Translations under genes and position numbers: made by a program
DNA from: CALMFG01 sp963674805
Lineage (GTDB): Bacteria; Bacillota; Clostridia; Christensenellales; CALMFG01
Reading direction: 5' to 3'
NCBI GenBank assembly: GCA_963674805.2
Contig: CAXXNY010000005.1
Span: forward strand, 1 to 64,000
Length of the DNA: 64,000 nt
Notes under the pieces: model-generated
Database searches by the model: none
Told to the model about the DNA's origin: nothing
Seen by the model: the letters and a program-made list of their open reading frames with translations, nothing else
Part shown: positions 36,319 through 46,121 of the stretch, in pieces
How positions within the stretch are numbered: the stretch's first letter is position 1
Layout: each line of letters opens with the position of its first letter

Positions 36319-38721
36319 TTATAACACATGTTCGGTGCGATTGATAATATCCTGCTGCGTATCCGGGCTTAAAACGGTAAAGAATGCACTGTACCCCGCA
36401 ACACGGACGATGAGGTTCTTATGCCGTTCAGGATGTTTCACCGCATCCTCCAATGTTGCCCGGTCCACGATGTTGTACTGGATGTGGAATCCTTTTAAAT
36501 CATTAAAGAATGTGCGGATCAAAGCCTTCAGTTTTTCCTTGGCTTCATGCGTTTTCATGGCGGTTGCCGAAATCTTTTGATTCAGCAGTACACCGCCCAG
36601 GATTTTATCGGTTGGCAGTTTTGACACGGATTTTAATGCCGCTGTCGGGCCGAAAATATCTGTACCCGCAGAGGGCGAGCAGCCTTCCGCCAACGGCGTA
36701 TATGCCTTTCTGCCGTCCGGGGTTGCGCCGACCTTGGCGCCGCTCGGAACGTTCGCCGAGATTGATGAGGTACCCGCATAATAGACGCCGCCGATTGGGC
36801 CGCGGCCGTAACGCGTATTCTTATATTTTGAAAGTTCGTTGATGAATTCCATATAGGCGCGGTTGACCATTGCGTCCACTTCATCACTGTCCTGCCCGTA
36901 TTTCGCTACTTTAGTCAGCAACCTCTGCCTCATAATTTCACCGGCTTCTCCGGCAAAGTCATTATCCAGCATTTCTTTCAATTCGGCTTGGCTGATTTCT
37001 TTCTTGTCGAACACAAGTTCTTTCATCGCAGTCAGCGAGTTGCCGAGGTTGGCGATACCGACTTGCAGTCCGCTGATAAAATCGTAAACAGCGCCGCCTT
37101 CTTTTAGGTGTTTGCCGCGCCCGATACAGTCATCGGTTAACGCGGAGCAAAAAATATCCGGCACCAAATGCTCCAGCGCTGTGTCTACAGCCGTGTCAAT
37201 GACAACGGTCTGACGTGTAAAGTAACGGACGGTCTTAGACCAAGTATCAAAGAGGTCTTCAAAAGATCTAAAGTTGCCGAGCTCCCTATCACTATCCAGA
37301 TACTTAACACCTGTATCCGGATCGACACCTTTATTAAGCGCGATTTTTAAAACCTTCATCAGGTTCAAAAAGCTCATGCCTGTACACCGGTAACCCCATT
37401 TACCGGGAACCGCAACTTCAACACAGCCAATGGCGCTGTAATTATAGGCATCTTCCGGTTTAACACCGAGACTCAGCATTGTCGGTATAATGATTTCGTC
37501 GTTGTTAAACGCCGGCATACCGAAGCCCAGCTTGATAACATCAACAGCTTTATCTAAAAACGCATCCGATAAATTTTTATGGTAACGCACGGTCAGGTTC
37601 GGCTGGGTCAGACGCGTCGCGGCAACAGATTCGAGCACCTGGAAACTGAGCGGATTGACCGCATCCTTGCCTTTCGGGGTTTGCCCGCCGACCGTGACGT
37701 TCTGATACAATGGCCCGCCCGCACTAAACCGGGTATGCGACCAGGAACGGATTTTTGCGATAGAATAAAGCTTAATCCACAGGTTTTCCAGCAGTTCTCT
37801 AGCACCGGCTTCGGTCATGGCGCCGCTGCCGATATCCTGCTGATAGAGCGGATATAAGAACTGGTCCAGACGGCCGAAAGAGACAGAATGCCCGTTGCTT
37901 TCAATTTGCAGGACCAGCTGTACAAACCAGATAGACTGAACGCCTTCATGGAAAGTCTTGGCCGGATTCAGCGGTACGTTTGCACAAATGCGGCTGATGT
38001 CAAAGAGTTCCTGCTTACGGACTTCATCGGTTTCCGACAGCGCCATTTTATGCGCCAACCGACTGAACCGTAAAGCGAATGCGGCCATGGCGTCCAGCGT
38101 GACGATCACAGCGCGCAGGAACGTCATCTGTTTCAGGTGATCATAGTCAGCCGGGTCCAGCTCATTCATACGTGCCATCGCCTGCGCTTTCACACCGCTG
38201 ATACCCTGGGTTAAAATCTTCTGATAACTGACTGCAATATGCCCGTCGCCCGAAGTGAGGTTGCCCTCCGCCCGGATTACGCCGTTTTCATATGCGCTGA
38301 TCGATTCTTCCGGGAACAATGATAAACCATATTTGATCAGCGTGTTGTTTTCCCAAAACGGATAGAGGTCGCGCAGTATCTGCTTGTTTTCCTCGGTGAT
38401 GGTATATTTATCTCCGGGCCGCTTTTCAAACTCATTCAATTCGTTGATGACCCAGTCCATGGAATATTCCGGGAATATCGGGGCGGCTTTTGCTGCACTT
38501 GAATGGTTACCGACGATTAATTCGCCGTCAAGAATATAAATGGACATCTGCTCTAAAATGGCTTTTAAAGACAGTGCCCGTTTCATAACAATCGGTTGAT
38601 TTTGGTTTTTTTGATATGCTTCGGTGATGAGCCTTGCCCGCTCGGTACAAACCGACGGGGCGGCGCTTAATACTGCCTCTCGTAAGTCCTTGATACGTTG
38701 TGATTCGATTTTTCCAAACAT
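36319..38721 (-). CDS. Glycyl radical enzyme, PFL/glycerol dehydratase family
   Basis: 800 residues from ATG 38721 behind AAGGTG (a GTG three codons earlier is inside the spacing). Active-site thiyl cysteine Cys433 in SAIGCVEVAVPGKW, and the radical glycine Gly776 in RVAGYSAFF near the C-terminus. There is one cysteine, not the CC pair of true pyruvate formate-lyase, so a dehydratase or lyase reaction is more likely. Substrate unknown. The DeoR gene 24 bases upstream is on the same transcript; a radical SAM activase and a ROK kinase are divergent at 39731 and 40676. The kinase hints at a phosphorylated sugar or polyol substrate (inference). Confidence 0.9.
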   Translation of the reverse strand: MFGKIESQRIKDLREAVLSAAPSVCTERARLITEAYQKNQNQPIVMKRALSLKAILEQMSIYILDGELIVGNHSSAAKAAPIFPEYSMDWVINELNEFEKRPGDKYTITEENKQILRDLYPFWENNTLIKYGLSLFPEESISAYENGVIRAEGNLTSGDGHIAVSYQKILTQGISGVKAQAMARMNELDPADYDHLKQMTFLRAVIVTLDAMAAFALRFSRLAHKMALSETDEVRKQELFDISRICANVPLNPAKTFHEGVQSIWFVQLVLQIESNGHSVSFGRLDQFLYPLYQQDIGSGAMTEAGARELLENLWIKLYSIAKIRSWSHTRFSAGGPLYQNVTVGGQTPKGKDAVNPLSFQVLESVAATRLTQPNLTVRYHKNLSDAFLDKAVDVIKLGFGMPAFNNDEIIIPTMLSLGVKPEDAYNYSAIGCVEVAVPGKWGYRCTGMSFLNLMKVLKIALNKGVDPDTGVKYLDSDRELGNFRSFEDLFDTWSKTVRYFTRQTVVIDTAVDTALEHLVPDIFCSALTDDCIGRGKHLKEGGAVYDFISGLQVGIANLGNSLTAMKELVFDKKEISQAELKEMLDNDFAGEAGEIMRQRLLTKVAKYGQDSDEVDAMVNRAYMEFINELSKYKNTRYGRGPIGGVYYAGTSSISANVPSGAKVGATPDGRKAYTPLAEGCSPSAGTDIFGPTAALKSVSKLPTDKILGGVLLNQKISATAMKTHEAKEKLKALIRTFFNDLKGFHIQYNIVDRATLEDAVKHPERHKNLIVRVAGYSAFFTVLSPDTQQDIINRTEHVL

Positions 38722-38745
38722 AGATTTCACCTTATTGACAGGGAT

Positions 38746-39489
38746 TTAAACGATAATCATTTGAACCCCGTTTTTTTCAAAAACCTGAGCGCTTTTTTCA
38801 GGGATATCACTGTCGGTGATTAAGATGCTGACATCCGCAGGCATAAACTGTGTGGCCACTCCAATGGTATGGAACTTACTGGAGTCGGTGAGGATGCAGA
38901 CCTTATTTGAACGGTCAGCCATTGCCCTTGCGACCTCGGCACGCATCAGATTGATGCAGGTAAAGCCGGTGTTTTCGCTGAAACCATCCACGCCGACAAA
39001 TACCTTGTCCACGTTAAACTGGGATAAGCACAACCGTGCCAGCGGGCCGACCATGACTTCTGATTCGTGCTGGTAATCTCCGCCGATCAATGTAATCTTA
39101 ACATTGGGATTTTCACGGATATAGCGCGCGATGAATGCGGAATTAGTAATAATCGTGATGTCCTTCTTTTGAATCAGCTCTTTCGCCAATAAAGCATTGG
39201 TTGAACCGGATTCAATCAGCACAGTCTCACCGTCCTTGACCAGCTCGGCTGCGGCTTTCGCGATCTTAAGCTTGATATCATAATTTGCCGGCATGCGCTT
39301 CATGATATCATCGTCCGATACCGCCTTAGCACCGCCATGATAGCGCTCTAGCATGCCGCTGTTTTCCAGTTCCTTTAAGTCGTTCCGAATGGTGACCTGA
39401 GAAACACCGAACTCTTCCGCCAGCTGCTTAACGTTTATGTTTTCGCCTCTGGTTGCCTTCTCTAAAATGGACAACTGCCGTTTATTCAT
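38746..39489 (-). CDS. DeoR family transcriptional regulator
   Basis: 247 residues from ATG 39489 (the longer reading has no ribosome site). N-terminal helix-turn-helix VKQLAEEFGVSQVTIRNDLKEL, then YHGGAKAV and the sugar-phosphate binding DeoR core (VLIESGSTNALLAKEL, ITNSAFIARYI, LIGGDY, VFVGVDGFSENTGFTC). DeoR proteins respond to sugar phosphates. It heads the transcript of glycyl radical enzyme 1 and probably controls both that and the divergent activase-kinase genes. Confidence 0.9.
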   Translation of the reverse strand: MNKRQLSILEKATRGENINVKQLAEEFGVSQVTIRNDLKELENSGMLERYHGGAKAVSDDDIMKRMPANYDIKLKIAKAAAELVKDGETVLIESGSTNALLAKELIQKKDITIITNSAFIARYIRENPNVKITLIGGDYQHESEVMVGPLARLCLSQFNVDKVFVGVDGFSENTGFTCINLMRAEVARAMADRSNKVCILTDSSKFHTIGVATQFMPADVSILITDSDIPEKSAQVFEKNGVQMIIV

Positions 39490-39534
39490 ATCCCCAACGC
39501 CCTTAATAAATGACTTTATGCAAAAGATATCAAA

Positions 39535-39544
39535 CTTTCGAAAG
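39535..39544. promoter_or_regulatory. Palindrome in the divergent regulatory region
   Basis: CTTTCGAAAG, a perfect 10-bp palindrome 45 bases upstream of the DeoR gene, in the AT-rich divergent region. A candidate regulator site; no second copy was seen. Confidence 0.35.
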
Positions 39545-39730
39545 AAAATCAACATATTTACGATAAAAAGCTTAAAAAGATTTATAAAATATAAAAAACT
39601 ATTACAAAAGCAAATATTTACTTGTTTTTCAGGGAATTATTGATTAAAATACGGTTGTGGGGAAACAAAAAGTAAAAAAAGAATAAAAGCTCAAAAACAA
39701 TAAAGAGATTACAGAAGCAAAAGGATATAG

Positions 39731-40651
39731 ATGACAACCGAGAAAACACAAACAAAGGGATTAATTTTTGATATTCAGCGGTTTTCGCTTCATGACGGAC
39801 CCGGCATCCGGACCGTGGTGTTCTTTAAAGGATGCCCGCTCAGATGCAAATGGTGTGCCAATCCGGAATCGCTGACGAATAAGCCGCAGCTGTTCTACAG
39901 CAAAAAGGATTGTATTGGGTGTCAGCAGTGTGTACGTGCGTGCCCCCAGTCCGCTTTGTCGTTTGGAGACGACGGAGTGGTGATTGACCGGCAGGCATGC
40001 ACGCTCAGCTTTCAATGTGTGGGTGTATGCCCGTCCGGCGCGTTATCCCAGAGCGGGGAATGGTATACCATTGATCAGGTCATGGACGTGGTGATGAAAG
40101 ACCTGCCGTTTTTTAAAAACTCGGGCGGCGGCATTACACTCAGCGGCGGGGAAGCCCTGAGCCAGAGTGCGTTTGCGGTGGCATTGTTAAAAGAAGCAAA
40201 GGCGCGAGGGCTGCATACTGCGGTTGAAACCAGCGGTTATTGCGCTTGGGAAAAGCTCAAAAGCGTACTGGAATATACGGACATTCTCCTGTTTGATGTC
40301 AAACTGATTAACGACGCGAAACATAAAGAATATATCGGCGTCAGCAATAAGCGTATACAGGAGAATCTTAAAAAAGCAGTTGAGAATGGAACGCCGCTTG
40401 TTGCGCGGATTCCGGTCATTACATCGGTGAACGGGGATGAACAAAGCATCACAGCGTTTACCGAACGGTTTAAGGAAGCGGGAGTTAAGAATGTAGACCT
40501 GCTCCCGTTCCATCAGCTGGGTGCGGCGAAGTATGAAATGGCAGGGGTGCCCTATACATTTCAGGATGAAAAACCGCCCACGGATGCATTATTAAAAGCG
40601 ATTAAGAAACAGATGCAGGATGCGGGACTTCATGTCAGCATCGGCGGCTGA
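39731..40651 (+). CDS. Glycyl radical enzyme activase (radical SAM, 2[4Fe-4S] insert)
   Basis: 306 residues. Radical SAM cluster at Cys35, Cys39 and Cys42 in GCPLRCKWC, followed by a ferredoxin insert (CIGCQQCVRACP and CTLSFQCVGVCP). GGGITLSGGEALSQ is the GGE motif, and VDLLPFHQLGAAKYEM ends the barrel, as in the activases of dehydratase-type glycyl radical enzymes. It uses S-adenosylmethionine to install the glycyl radical, most likely on the product of 36319. Divergent from it and followed 24 bases later by the ROK kinase. Confidence 0.92.
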   Translation: MTTEKTQTKGLIFDIQRFSLHDGPGIRTVVFFKGCPLRCKWCANPESLTNKPQLFYSKKDCIGCQQCVRACPQSALSFGDDGVVIDRQACTLSFQCVGVCPSGALSQSGEWYTIDQVMDVVMKDLPFFKNSGGGITLSGGEALSQSAFAVALLKEAKARGLHTAVETSGYCAWEKLKSVLEYTDILLFDVKLINDAKHKEYIGVSNKRIQENLKKAVENGTPLVARIPVITSVNGDEQSITAFTERFKEAGVKNVDLLPFHQLGAAKYEMAGVPYTFQDEKPPTDALLKAIKKQMQDAGLHVSIGG

Positions 40652-40675
40652 GAAAAAACATAATCGGAGCGTAGG

Positions 40676-41629
40676 ATGAGCAACAAGTTTGTTTTTGGCA
40701 TTGATGCAGGCGGCACTAAAGTCGCGTATGGGCTGTTTAAAAGCGGCGGAAAACTGATTGATCGGTTTGTTCATGCTTCGGATATATCCGCGGACGGACC
40801 GGCGTTCTGTGATACGGTCATTGATTCGATCCATCAGATGTTGGAGAAAAACAATATATCAATGACAGATGTCGAAGGTGTCGGGTTCTGTATGCCGTCT
40901 TTCATTTTTTTTGAAGAAGGTAAGGTGTGCATCACATCGGCGCTGCCTAAAATCAAAGATTTTTTAATGCGGGATTATTTGGAAGAGCGTTTGCATGTTC
41001 CGGTGGTGCTGGATAACGACTGTAATGTGGCGGCATTGGCGGAGCATCGGCACGGAGCGGGCAGGGACCGCGACACCATGGTCTATATCGCCGCGAGCAC
41101 AGGCATCGGCAGCGGCATCATTATCAATAAGCAGTTGTTTCGCGGCTCATACGGATGGGCGGGTGAGTGCGGCCACATGATCGCAACGCCGGGAGAGGGC
41201 ATTATGTGTGGATGCCAGAACCAGGGATGCTATATGTCCTATGCGTCCGGACGGTATATCCCGATTTATGTTGCGGAGCGTCTGAATGAAGGCGTGGAGA
41301 GCGAACTCAGCCAGTACGACAAAATCAACTGCCGTCATATTCTGACCGCATGCAAAAACGGGGATGCGCTGGCGCTGGAAGCGATTGAACGTATGGCGCA
41401 TTATTGGGCGGTTTGTCTGTTTAACGTTTACCAGATGCTTAACATCAATCTGTTTGTCTTAGGCGGCGGGCTGGTCAACTTCGGCGACATCCTATTTTCA
41501 AGGGTTAAAGAGAAGTTTGACAGCTATAACCATATTCCGTATCCTGTCGAGTTCAGATTCGCGGAACTGACGGAAGACTTCGGCATTGTCGGCGCTGCCG
41601 AACTGATTGCGCCGATTATTTACGAATAA
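40676..41629 (+). CDS. ROK family sugar kinase (or repressor-like ROK protein)
   Basis: 317 residues. ATP-binding FGIDAGGTKVAYGLF at the start, VVLDNDCNVAALAEH near residue 105, and the ROK zinc motif GECGHMIATPGEG then CGCQNQGC near 160-185. There is no N-terminal DNA-binding domain, so this is a kinase-type member acting on a hexose or amino sugar. Lies in one unit with the activase upstream and the AraC gene downstream; probably makes the sugar phosphate that the glycyl radical enzyme or DeoR meets (inference). Confidence 0.9.
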   Translation: MSNKFVFGIDAGGTKVAYGLFKSGGKLIDRFVHASDISADGPAFCDTVIDSIHQMLEKNNISMTDVEGVGFCMPSFIFFEEGKVCITSALPKIKDFLMRDYLEERLHVPVVLDNDCNVAALAEHRHGAGRDRDTMVYIAASTGIGSGIIINKQLFRGSYGWAGECGHMIATPGEGIMCGCQNQGCYMSYASGRYIPIYVAERLNEGVESELSQYDKINCRHILTACKNGDALALEAIERMAHYWAVCLFNVYQMLNINLFVLGGGLVNFGDILFSRVKEKFDSYNHIPYPVEFRFAELTEDFGIVGAAELIAPIIYE

Positions 41630-41649
41630 AAGGTTTTGACATAATTTAA

Positions 41650-41660
41650 TTAGGATACTT
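41650..41660 (+). promoter_or_regulatory. TTAGGATACTT site before the AraC gene
   Basis: The core TAGGATAC recurs at 42733 and, inverted, at 42778 before the second glycyl radical enzyme. A candidate binding site of the AraC protein, here for self-control. Confidence 0.4.
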
Positions 41661-41683
41661 GTATAAAGGAGACCTAGTTCATT

Positions 41684-42556
41684 ATGAATGATACCTCTAA
41701 TAAATACTTTTCCGGCGGGCTGGAAGGATTTTATCAGTCATTAGCCAATGTGAAACCGACCGTCCTGTTCTGTGAACAGTTCGATGAAAACAGCAGCATA
41801 TGGAATTTTGAAAGCCACAAGCATGACTGCATTGAGCTTTTATACTTCCTTTTTGGTAACGCGGAAGTCACTTGTGCTGAAAAAATTGTACAGGCAACTT
41901 TTTATGATATGGTGATATATCCGCCGAATCTTTATCACACCGAACACCTGCAGTTCAACCATCATCAGGAGGTTATCTGTATTTGGGTGGACATTCCCGG
42001 GTTGGAATTCAAGGATACGATTCATATACAGGATAAAGATTCCAGCGTCAAATGGCTGCTGGAAAAAATTCATACCGAGTACAAAAGTGAGAACCGTTCC
42101 GATACGATGCTGGAACAATACGTGAAAACCGCGGCCATGCAGATCGCTAAAAAGTGCCTTGAAGACACGGCGAAAGACGATCCGTTAAGCCGAGTGATCT
42201 TGTATATGCAGCATCATATGGCGGAGAATATTACGGTGGAAGAACTGGCGGACCTGATTTATGTGAGCAAGTCATATTTAAGCCGGCAGTTTAAACAGGA
42301 GACCGGTATGTCGCTGATCGAATACCTCCGGCTGATCCGCATCAATGCGGCAAAAAGGCTGCTGGTTTCCACGGATACGACGATCGAAGAAATCTCCAGC
42401 ATCATCGGATATAACTCCTCCAAGTATTTCAGCAGAGCGTTTAAAGCCTGCACCGGCATGGCGCCGTCGGATTTCAAAAAGCGTGAGGAACTGCATCAGC
42501 ACACGCGTGATTTATTCAGCACAGACATGAATGCCGGGCTGACAACGAACAGATAA
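41684..42556 (+). CDS. AraC family regulator with N-terminal cupin domain
   Basis: 290 residues. A cupin-like sensor (FESHKHDCIELLYFLFGNAEV and DMVIYPPNLYHTEHLQF) covers residues 40-100; two helix-turn-helix units follow (VEELADLIYVSKSYLSRQFKQE and TIEEISSIIGYNSSKYFSRAFK), ending with GMAPSDFKKR. ATG behind AAAGGAGACC. It is placed between the two glycyl radical enzyme modules and probably activates the one downstream, whose promoter carries inverted TAGGATACCA sites. Confidence 0.9.
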   Translation: MNDTSNKYFSGGLEGFYQSLANVKPTVLFCEQFDENSSIWNFESHKHDCIELLYFLFGNAEVTCAEKIVQATFYDMVIYPPNLYHTEHLQFNHHQEVICIWVDIPGLEFKDTIHIQDKDSSVKWLLEKIHTEYKSENRSDTMLEQYVKTAAMQIAKKCLEDTAKDDPLSRVILYMQHHMAENITVEELADLIYVSKSYLSRQFKQETGMSLIEYLRLIRINAAKRLLVSTDTTIEEISSIIGYNSSKYFSRAFKACTGMAPSDFKKREELHQHTRDLFSTDMNAGLTTNR

Positions 42557-42855
42557 AAAAGGTATAGCGGTTGTACAGGCTTTGCGGCGGTATATTTTAG
42601 AGATGCTGCCGCATTAGCTGCAAGGAAAATCGAATGTTTTATTAGAAACAGCAACACATGGATTGGGCAGTATTTTATTCATGTTTTTTTTGCGCAAAGC
42701 AGCGTTTTTGAGGCATAGATAATGGTTCACTTTAGGATACCATTTATACGTGATAAACAGTTCTGTACATTTCGCTGGTATCCTATAATAAAAGTGTAAA
42801 AAAAGAATACGTGGTCAGCTAAACTTTGTGCTTAAACATAGATAGGAGTTTAATC
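42557..42855 (+). other. Intergenic region before the second glycyl radical enzyme
   Basis: About 300 bases without a convincing gene. It holds a hairpin TGCGGC/GCCGCA (42583-42588 with 42608-42613), the inverted sites at 42733-42742 and 42776-42785, and TATAAT at 42784-42789. The transcription start of the second module probably lies just after 42790. Confidence 0.55.
42733..42785. promoter_or_regulatory. Perfect inverted repeat TAGGATACCA / TGGTATCCTA
   Basis: TAGGATACCA (42733-42742) and its exact complement (42776-42785), 33 bases apart. The right arm overlaps a TATAAT (42784-42789). The centres are 43 bases (about four helical turns) apart, fitting a looping or paired regulator site. 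A related TAGGATAC sits before the AraC gene. Confidence 0.55.
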
Positions 42856-45230
42856 ATGAAAGACTATATTGAAAAAATCAGAGCGTTGGAACAATCGCTT
42901 CGAGTCAAACAATTAAAAAAACGGATGCTGGATGAAGAGCGTTTCGCTTCAATCGAGCAGGCACGGATTATTACAGATGTCTATAAAAACAACGAGGGCG
43001 AATCCATCATCATTAAACGCGCACTCGGATTATATGAGTCGCTGAAACAGATTAAAATCAGGATTGATGAAGGGGAACTGATTGTCGGCAACCGGACCGC
43101 CGGTGTCAGAGCAGGTGTTATTTTCCCGGAATCCGGCATTTCCTGGGTCAATGATGAGATCGAGTCGCTTCACCTGCGCCCGCAGGATAAGTTCCATGTC
43201 AAACCCGAAGATATTGATATTTTCAGGAATGAAATTCTGCCTTATTGGAAAGGCAAGACGCTGGAAGACAAGGTTGAGGAAGTGATCGGCGAAGAAAAGT
43301 CGCTGATCGGCAAGGTCGCAAAGATCAACCAAACCGATCATGCGCAGGGGCATATTTGCCCGAATACGGAAAAGTGGCTGAAGGAAGGCCCGGCAGGCCT
43401 GCTTAAAACCGTAGAAGGCAAGCTGAAATCCTGTGCGTCCGAAAAAGAAGCGTTTTACCGTGCGATGAAAATCGTTCTTCAAGGTGCTGTGCTGTTTATC
43501 GGCCGATATGCGGAACTGGCGCGGGAGCTTGTATTAGAAACCGAAAACCCGCAGCAAAAACAGGAATACATCAATATTGCAGCCACCTGCGACGCAATCA
43601 AAGAAAGGCCGGCGCAAAGTTTCCGCGAAGCAGTACAATCAATTTGGTTTTTATATGTCATCTTACAGATGGAATCCAATGCTTCGTCTTTTTCACCGGG
43701 CAGAATGGACCAGTATCTACTGCCTTATTTTGAGAAAGATTTTAACAGCGGCGTGATCGATTACGCGGAGGCATTGGAACTGATCGAATGCTTGTGGCTG
43801 AAGTTTAACCAGATTGTTTACTTAAGAAGCGCCAACAGCGCCAAATATTTTGCCGGATTCCCGATTGGGTTTAATATTGCGCTCGGCGGACAGACACAAG
43901 ACCGTAAAGACGCATCAAACGCGCTCTCTTACCTGTTTCTTAAATCACAAGAGCATCTGGGTCTGCCTCAGCCGAACTTGTCGGCCCGCGTGTTTGCCGG
44001 TTCTCCGGAAGCGCTGTTACATCGGTGTGCGGAAGTCATCGGTACAGGCAGCGGAATGCCTCAGCTGTTCAATGACGAATCGGTGATTCCTGCGCTGATG
44101 AGTAAGGATATTGAAGAAGCGGACACGGTGAATTATGCGATTGTGGGGTGTGTGGAATTGACCACGCACGGCAATGCGCTCGGCTGGAGTGATGCGGCTA
44201 TGTTTAATCTCGTTAAAGCGCTGGAACTTGCGCTCAATGACGGGGTGTGTTTGCTGACGGGCAAACAAATGGGTGCGAAACCGGAACGTTAGCGGATTTT
44301 GATACGTATGCTGATTTGGAGCGCGCCTATATTGCGCAGATTGATTTCTTCTTTGACCGGATGATTAAGTGTTGTGAAATCGTTGAGAAACTGCACTGTG
44401 ATATTCTGCCTTCGGCATTTTTATCCTCGGTGATCGATGACTGCATTGAAAACGGAATCGATGTCACCGGAGGCGGCGCAAAGTATAACCTTTCGGGTAT
44501 ACAGGCGATTCAGCCCGCAAATATTGCAGACAGTCTGGCCGCGATTAAGGCGCTTGTCTATGACGAGAAACGCGTATCACGTGAGGAATTGCTGCAGGCG
44601 CTTCGCGATAACTATCAGGATAATGAACTGCTTCGGCTGAAGATGCTGAACAAAGCCCCAAAATACGGCAATGACATTGAGTGGGTGGATGATATTGCTT
44701 ATCAATGGATCAAGTATTTTGCGGATAAATTTATCGGACTTAAAAACGCACGCGGCGGGCTTTATCATACCGGACTTTATACGGTGTCCGCACATGTCCC
44801 GATGGGGGCGAATGTCGGCGCAACTCCGGACGGCAGAAAGGCAAAACAGCCGTTAGCGGACGGCGGGCTTTCGGCGGTATACGGACGTGATGTCAACGGG
44901 CCGACTGCGCACTTAAAGTCTGTTTCAAAGGTCAATTCGATGCTGGGAAGTAACGGTACGCTGCTGAATATGAAGTTTTCACCCGACATCTTTAAAAACG
45001 AAAAGGATATCTCGAAATTTGTCGATTTAATAAAAGCATTTATTGCGCTTAAAATCACGCATGTGCAGTTTAATGTGGTGACCAAGGAAGAACTGCTGAA
45101 AGCGCAGAAGGATCCGGAGCAGTATAAGAGCCTGACGATCAGAGTAGCGGGATATACGGCTTACTTCACAGAACTTGCGCCCGATTTGCAGGACGAAATT
45201 ATTGCGAGGACCTGTTACGATGGATTCTAA
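42856..45230 (+). pseudogene. Second glycyl radical enzyme, one frameshift
   Basis: Starts at ATG 42856 behind TAGGAG. Frame 1 runs to 44292; near 44275 the coding moves to frame 3 (in GKQMG, then CETGTLADFDTYADLERAY) and runs to 45230. The joined product is about 791 residues, full length for the family. Thiyl cysteine Cys432 in IVGCVELTTHGN, radical glycine in RVAGYTAYFTELAP 25 residues from the end. It has VGNRTAGVRAGVIFPESG near the start. One single-base change restores the gene, so a sequencing indel is as likely as true loss. Related to but clearly distinct from the enzyme at 36319; substrate unknown. The stop overlaps the start of its activase. Confidence 0.85.
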
Positions 45231-46120
45231 AACGACCGGCATCATCTTTGATATTAAACGCTTTGCGATTCATGACGGTGAAGGAATCAGGACAACTGTG
45301 TTTATCAAGGGATGCCCCTTACGCTGTCCATGGTGCCATAATCCCGAAGGCCGCAAGAAAGCCATCAATCTGATGTGGTTTTCCTCATTATGCGTCCGGT
45401 GCGGGTCGTGTGTTGCGGCGTGCAAGAGGAACGCGCTTAAACTGGAAAATAACCGTATCCATATTGACCGGAATGCCTGTACTCTAAACGCGGACTGTGT
45501 CTGGGCCTGCCCGACTAATGCACTGAGATTGGACGGGCGTGAAGTCACGGCCGAAGATGTATACAAAGAAGTCATAAAGGATAAGCTGTTTTATTTCTCA
45601 AAGGGCGGTATTACGCTGTCCGGCGGGGAGCCGTTATCACAACCGGATTTCAGCTTGGCCATACTGGAACAGTGCAAAGCCAACGGAATAAAAACGGCAG
45701 TGGAGACCTGCCTGTATGCGAATGAATCCGACTTGATGCGGTTTGTACCGCTGGTTGACCAGTTTTTTACGGATATTAAAATATTGGATAACACCCCGCC
45801 ATCAAAAGGTGGTCGGCGTCAGCAATAAAAAAATACTAAGTAACTTCGAGGCGCTCAGCAAAACAGGAGTGAATATCTGTGTCAGGATTCCGTTGATACC
45901 TGGATTTACAGATGATGATGAGAATATACGCGATATCGCTGAATTTGTGCATGAAACCAACCCCAAAGCCGAGATTGAATTACTGAACTATAATCCGCTG
46001 GCAGCGAATAAGTTTGACACGTTAAACGAGACTTATCTGGTCGGGAAGGACACCCAGCGATTGTCTGAGCAGCAAATGGATGCAAAAAGAAAAATAGTGT
46101 CTGAAATAATGGAGGCATAG
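45220..46120 (+). pseudogene. Second glycyl radical enzyme activase, one frameshift
   Basis: Starts at ATG 45220, overlapping the previous gene by 11 bases. Frame 1 (to 45828) has the radical SAM motif GCPLRCPWCHNPEG, then CVRCGSCVAACKRNA and CTLNADCVWACPTNAL, and KGGITLSGGEPLSQP. At a C4 run near 45795 the reading moves to frame 2 (KVVGVSNKKILSNFEAL, CVRIPLIPGFTDDDENI, LLNYNPLAANKFD), ending at 46120. The joined product is about 300 residues. Activates the glycyl radical enzyme just upstream, whose gene also has one frame break. Confidence 0.85.
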
Positions 46121-46121
46121 A

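Noticed and set aside
36319..38721. Pyruvate formate-lyase (pflB)
   Set aside because: The active site has one cysteine (GCVE) where pyruvate formate-lyase has two adjacent ones, and a two-ferredoxin activase is paired with it.
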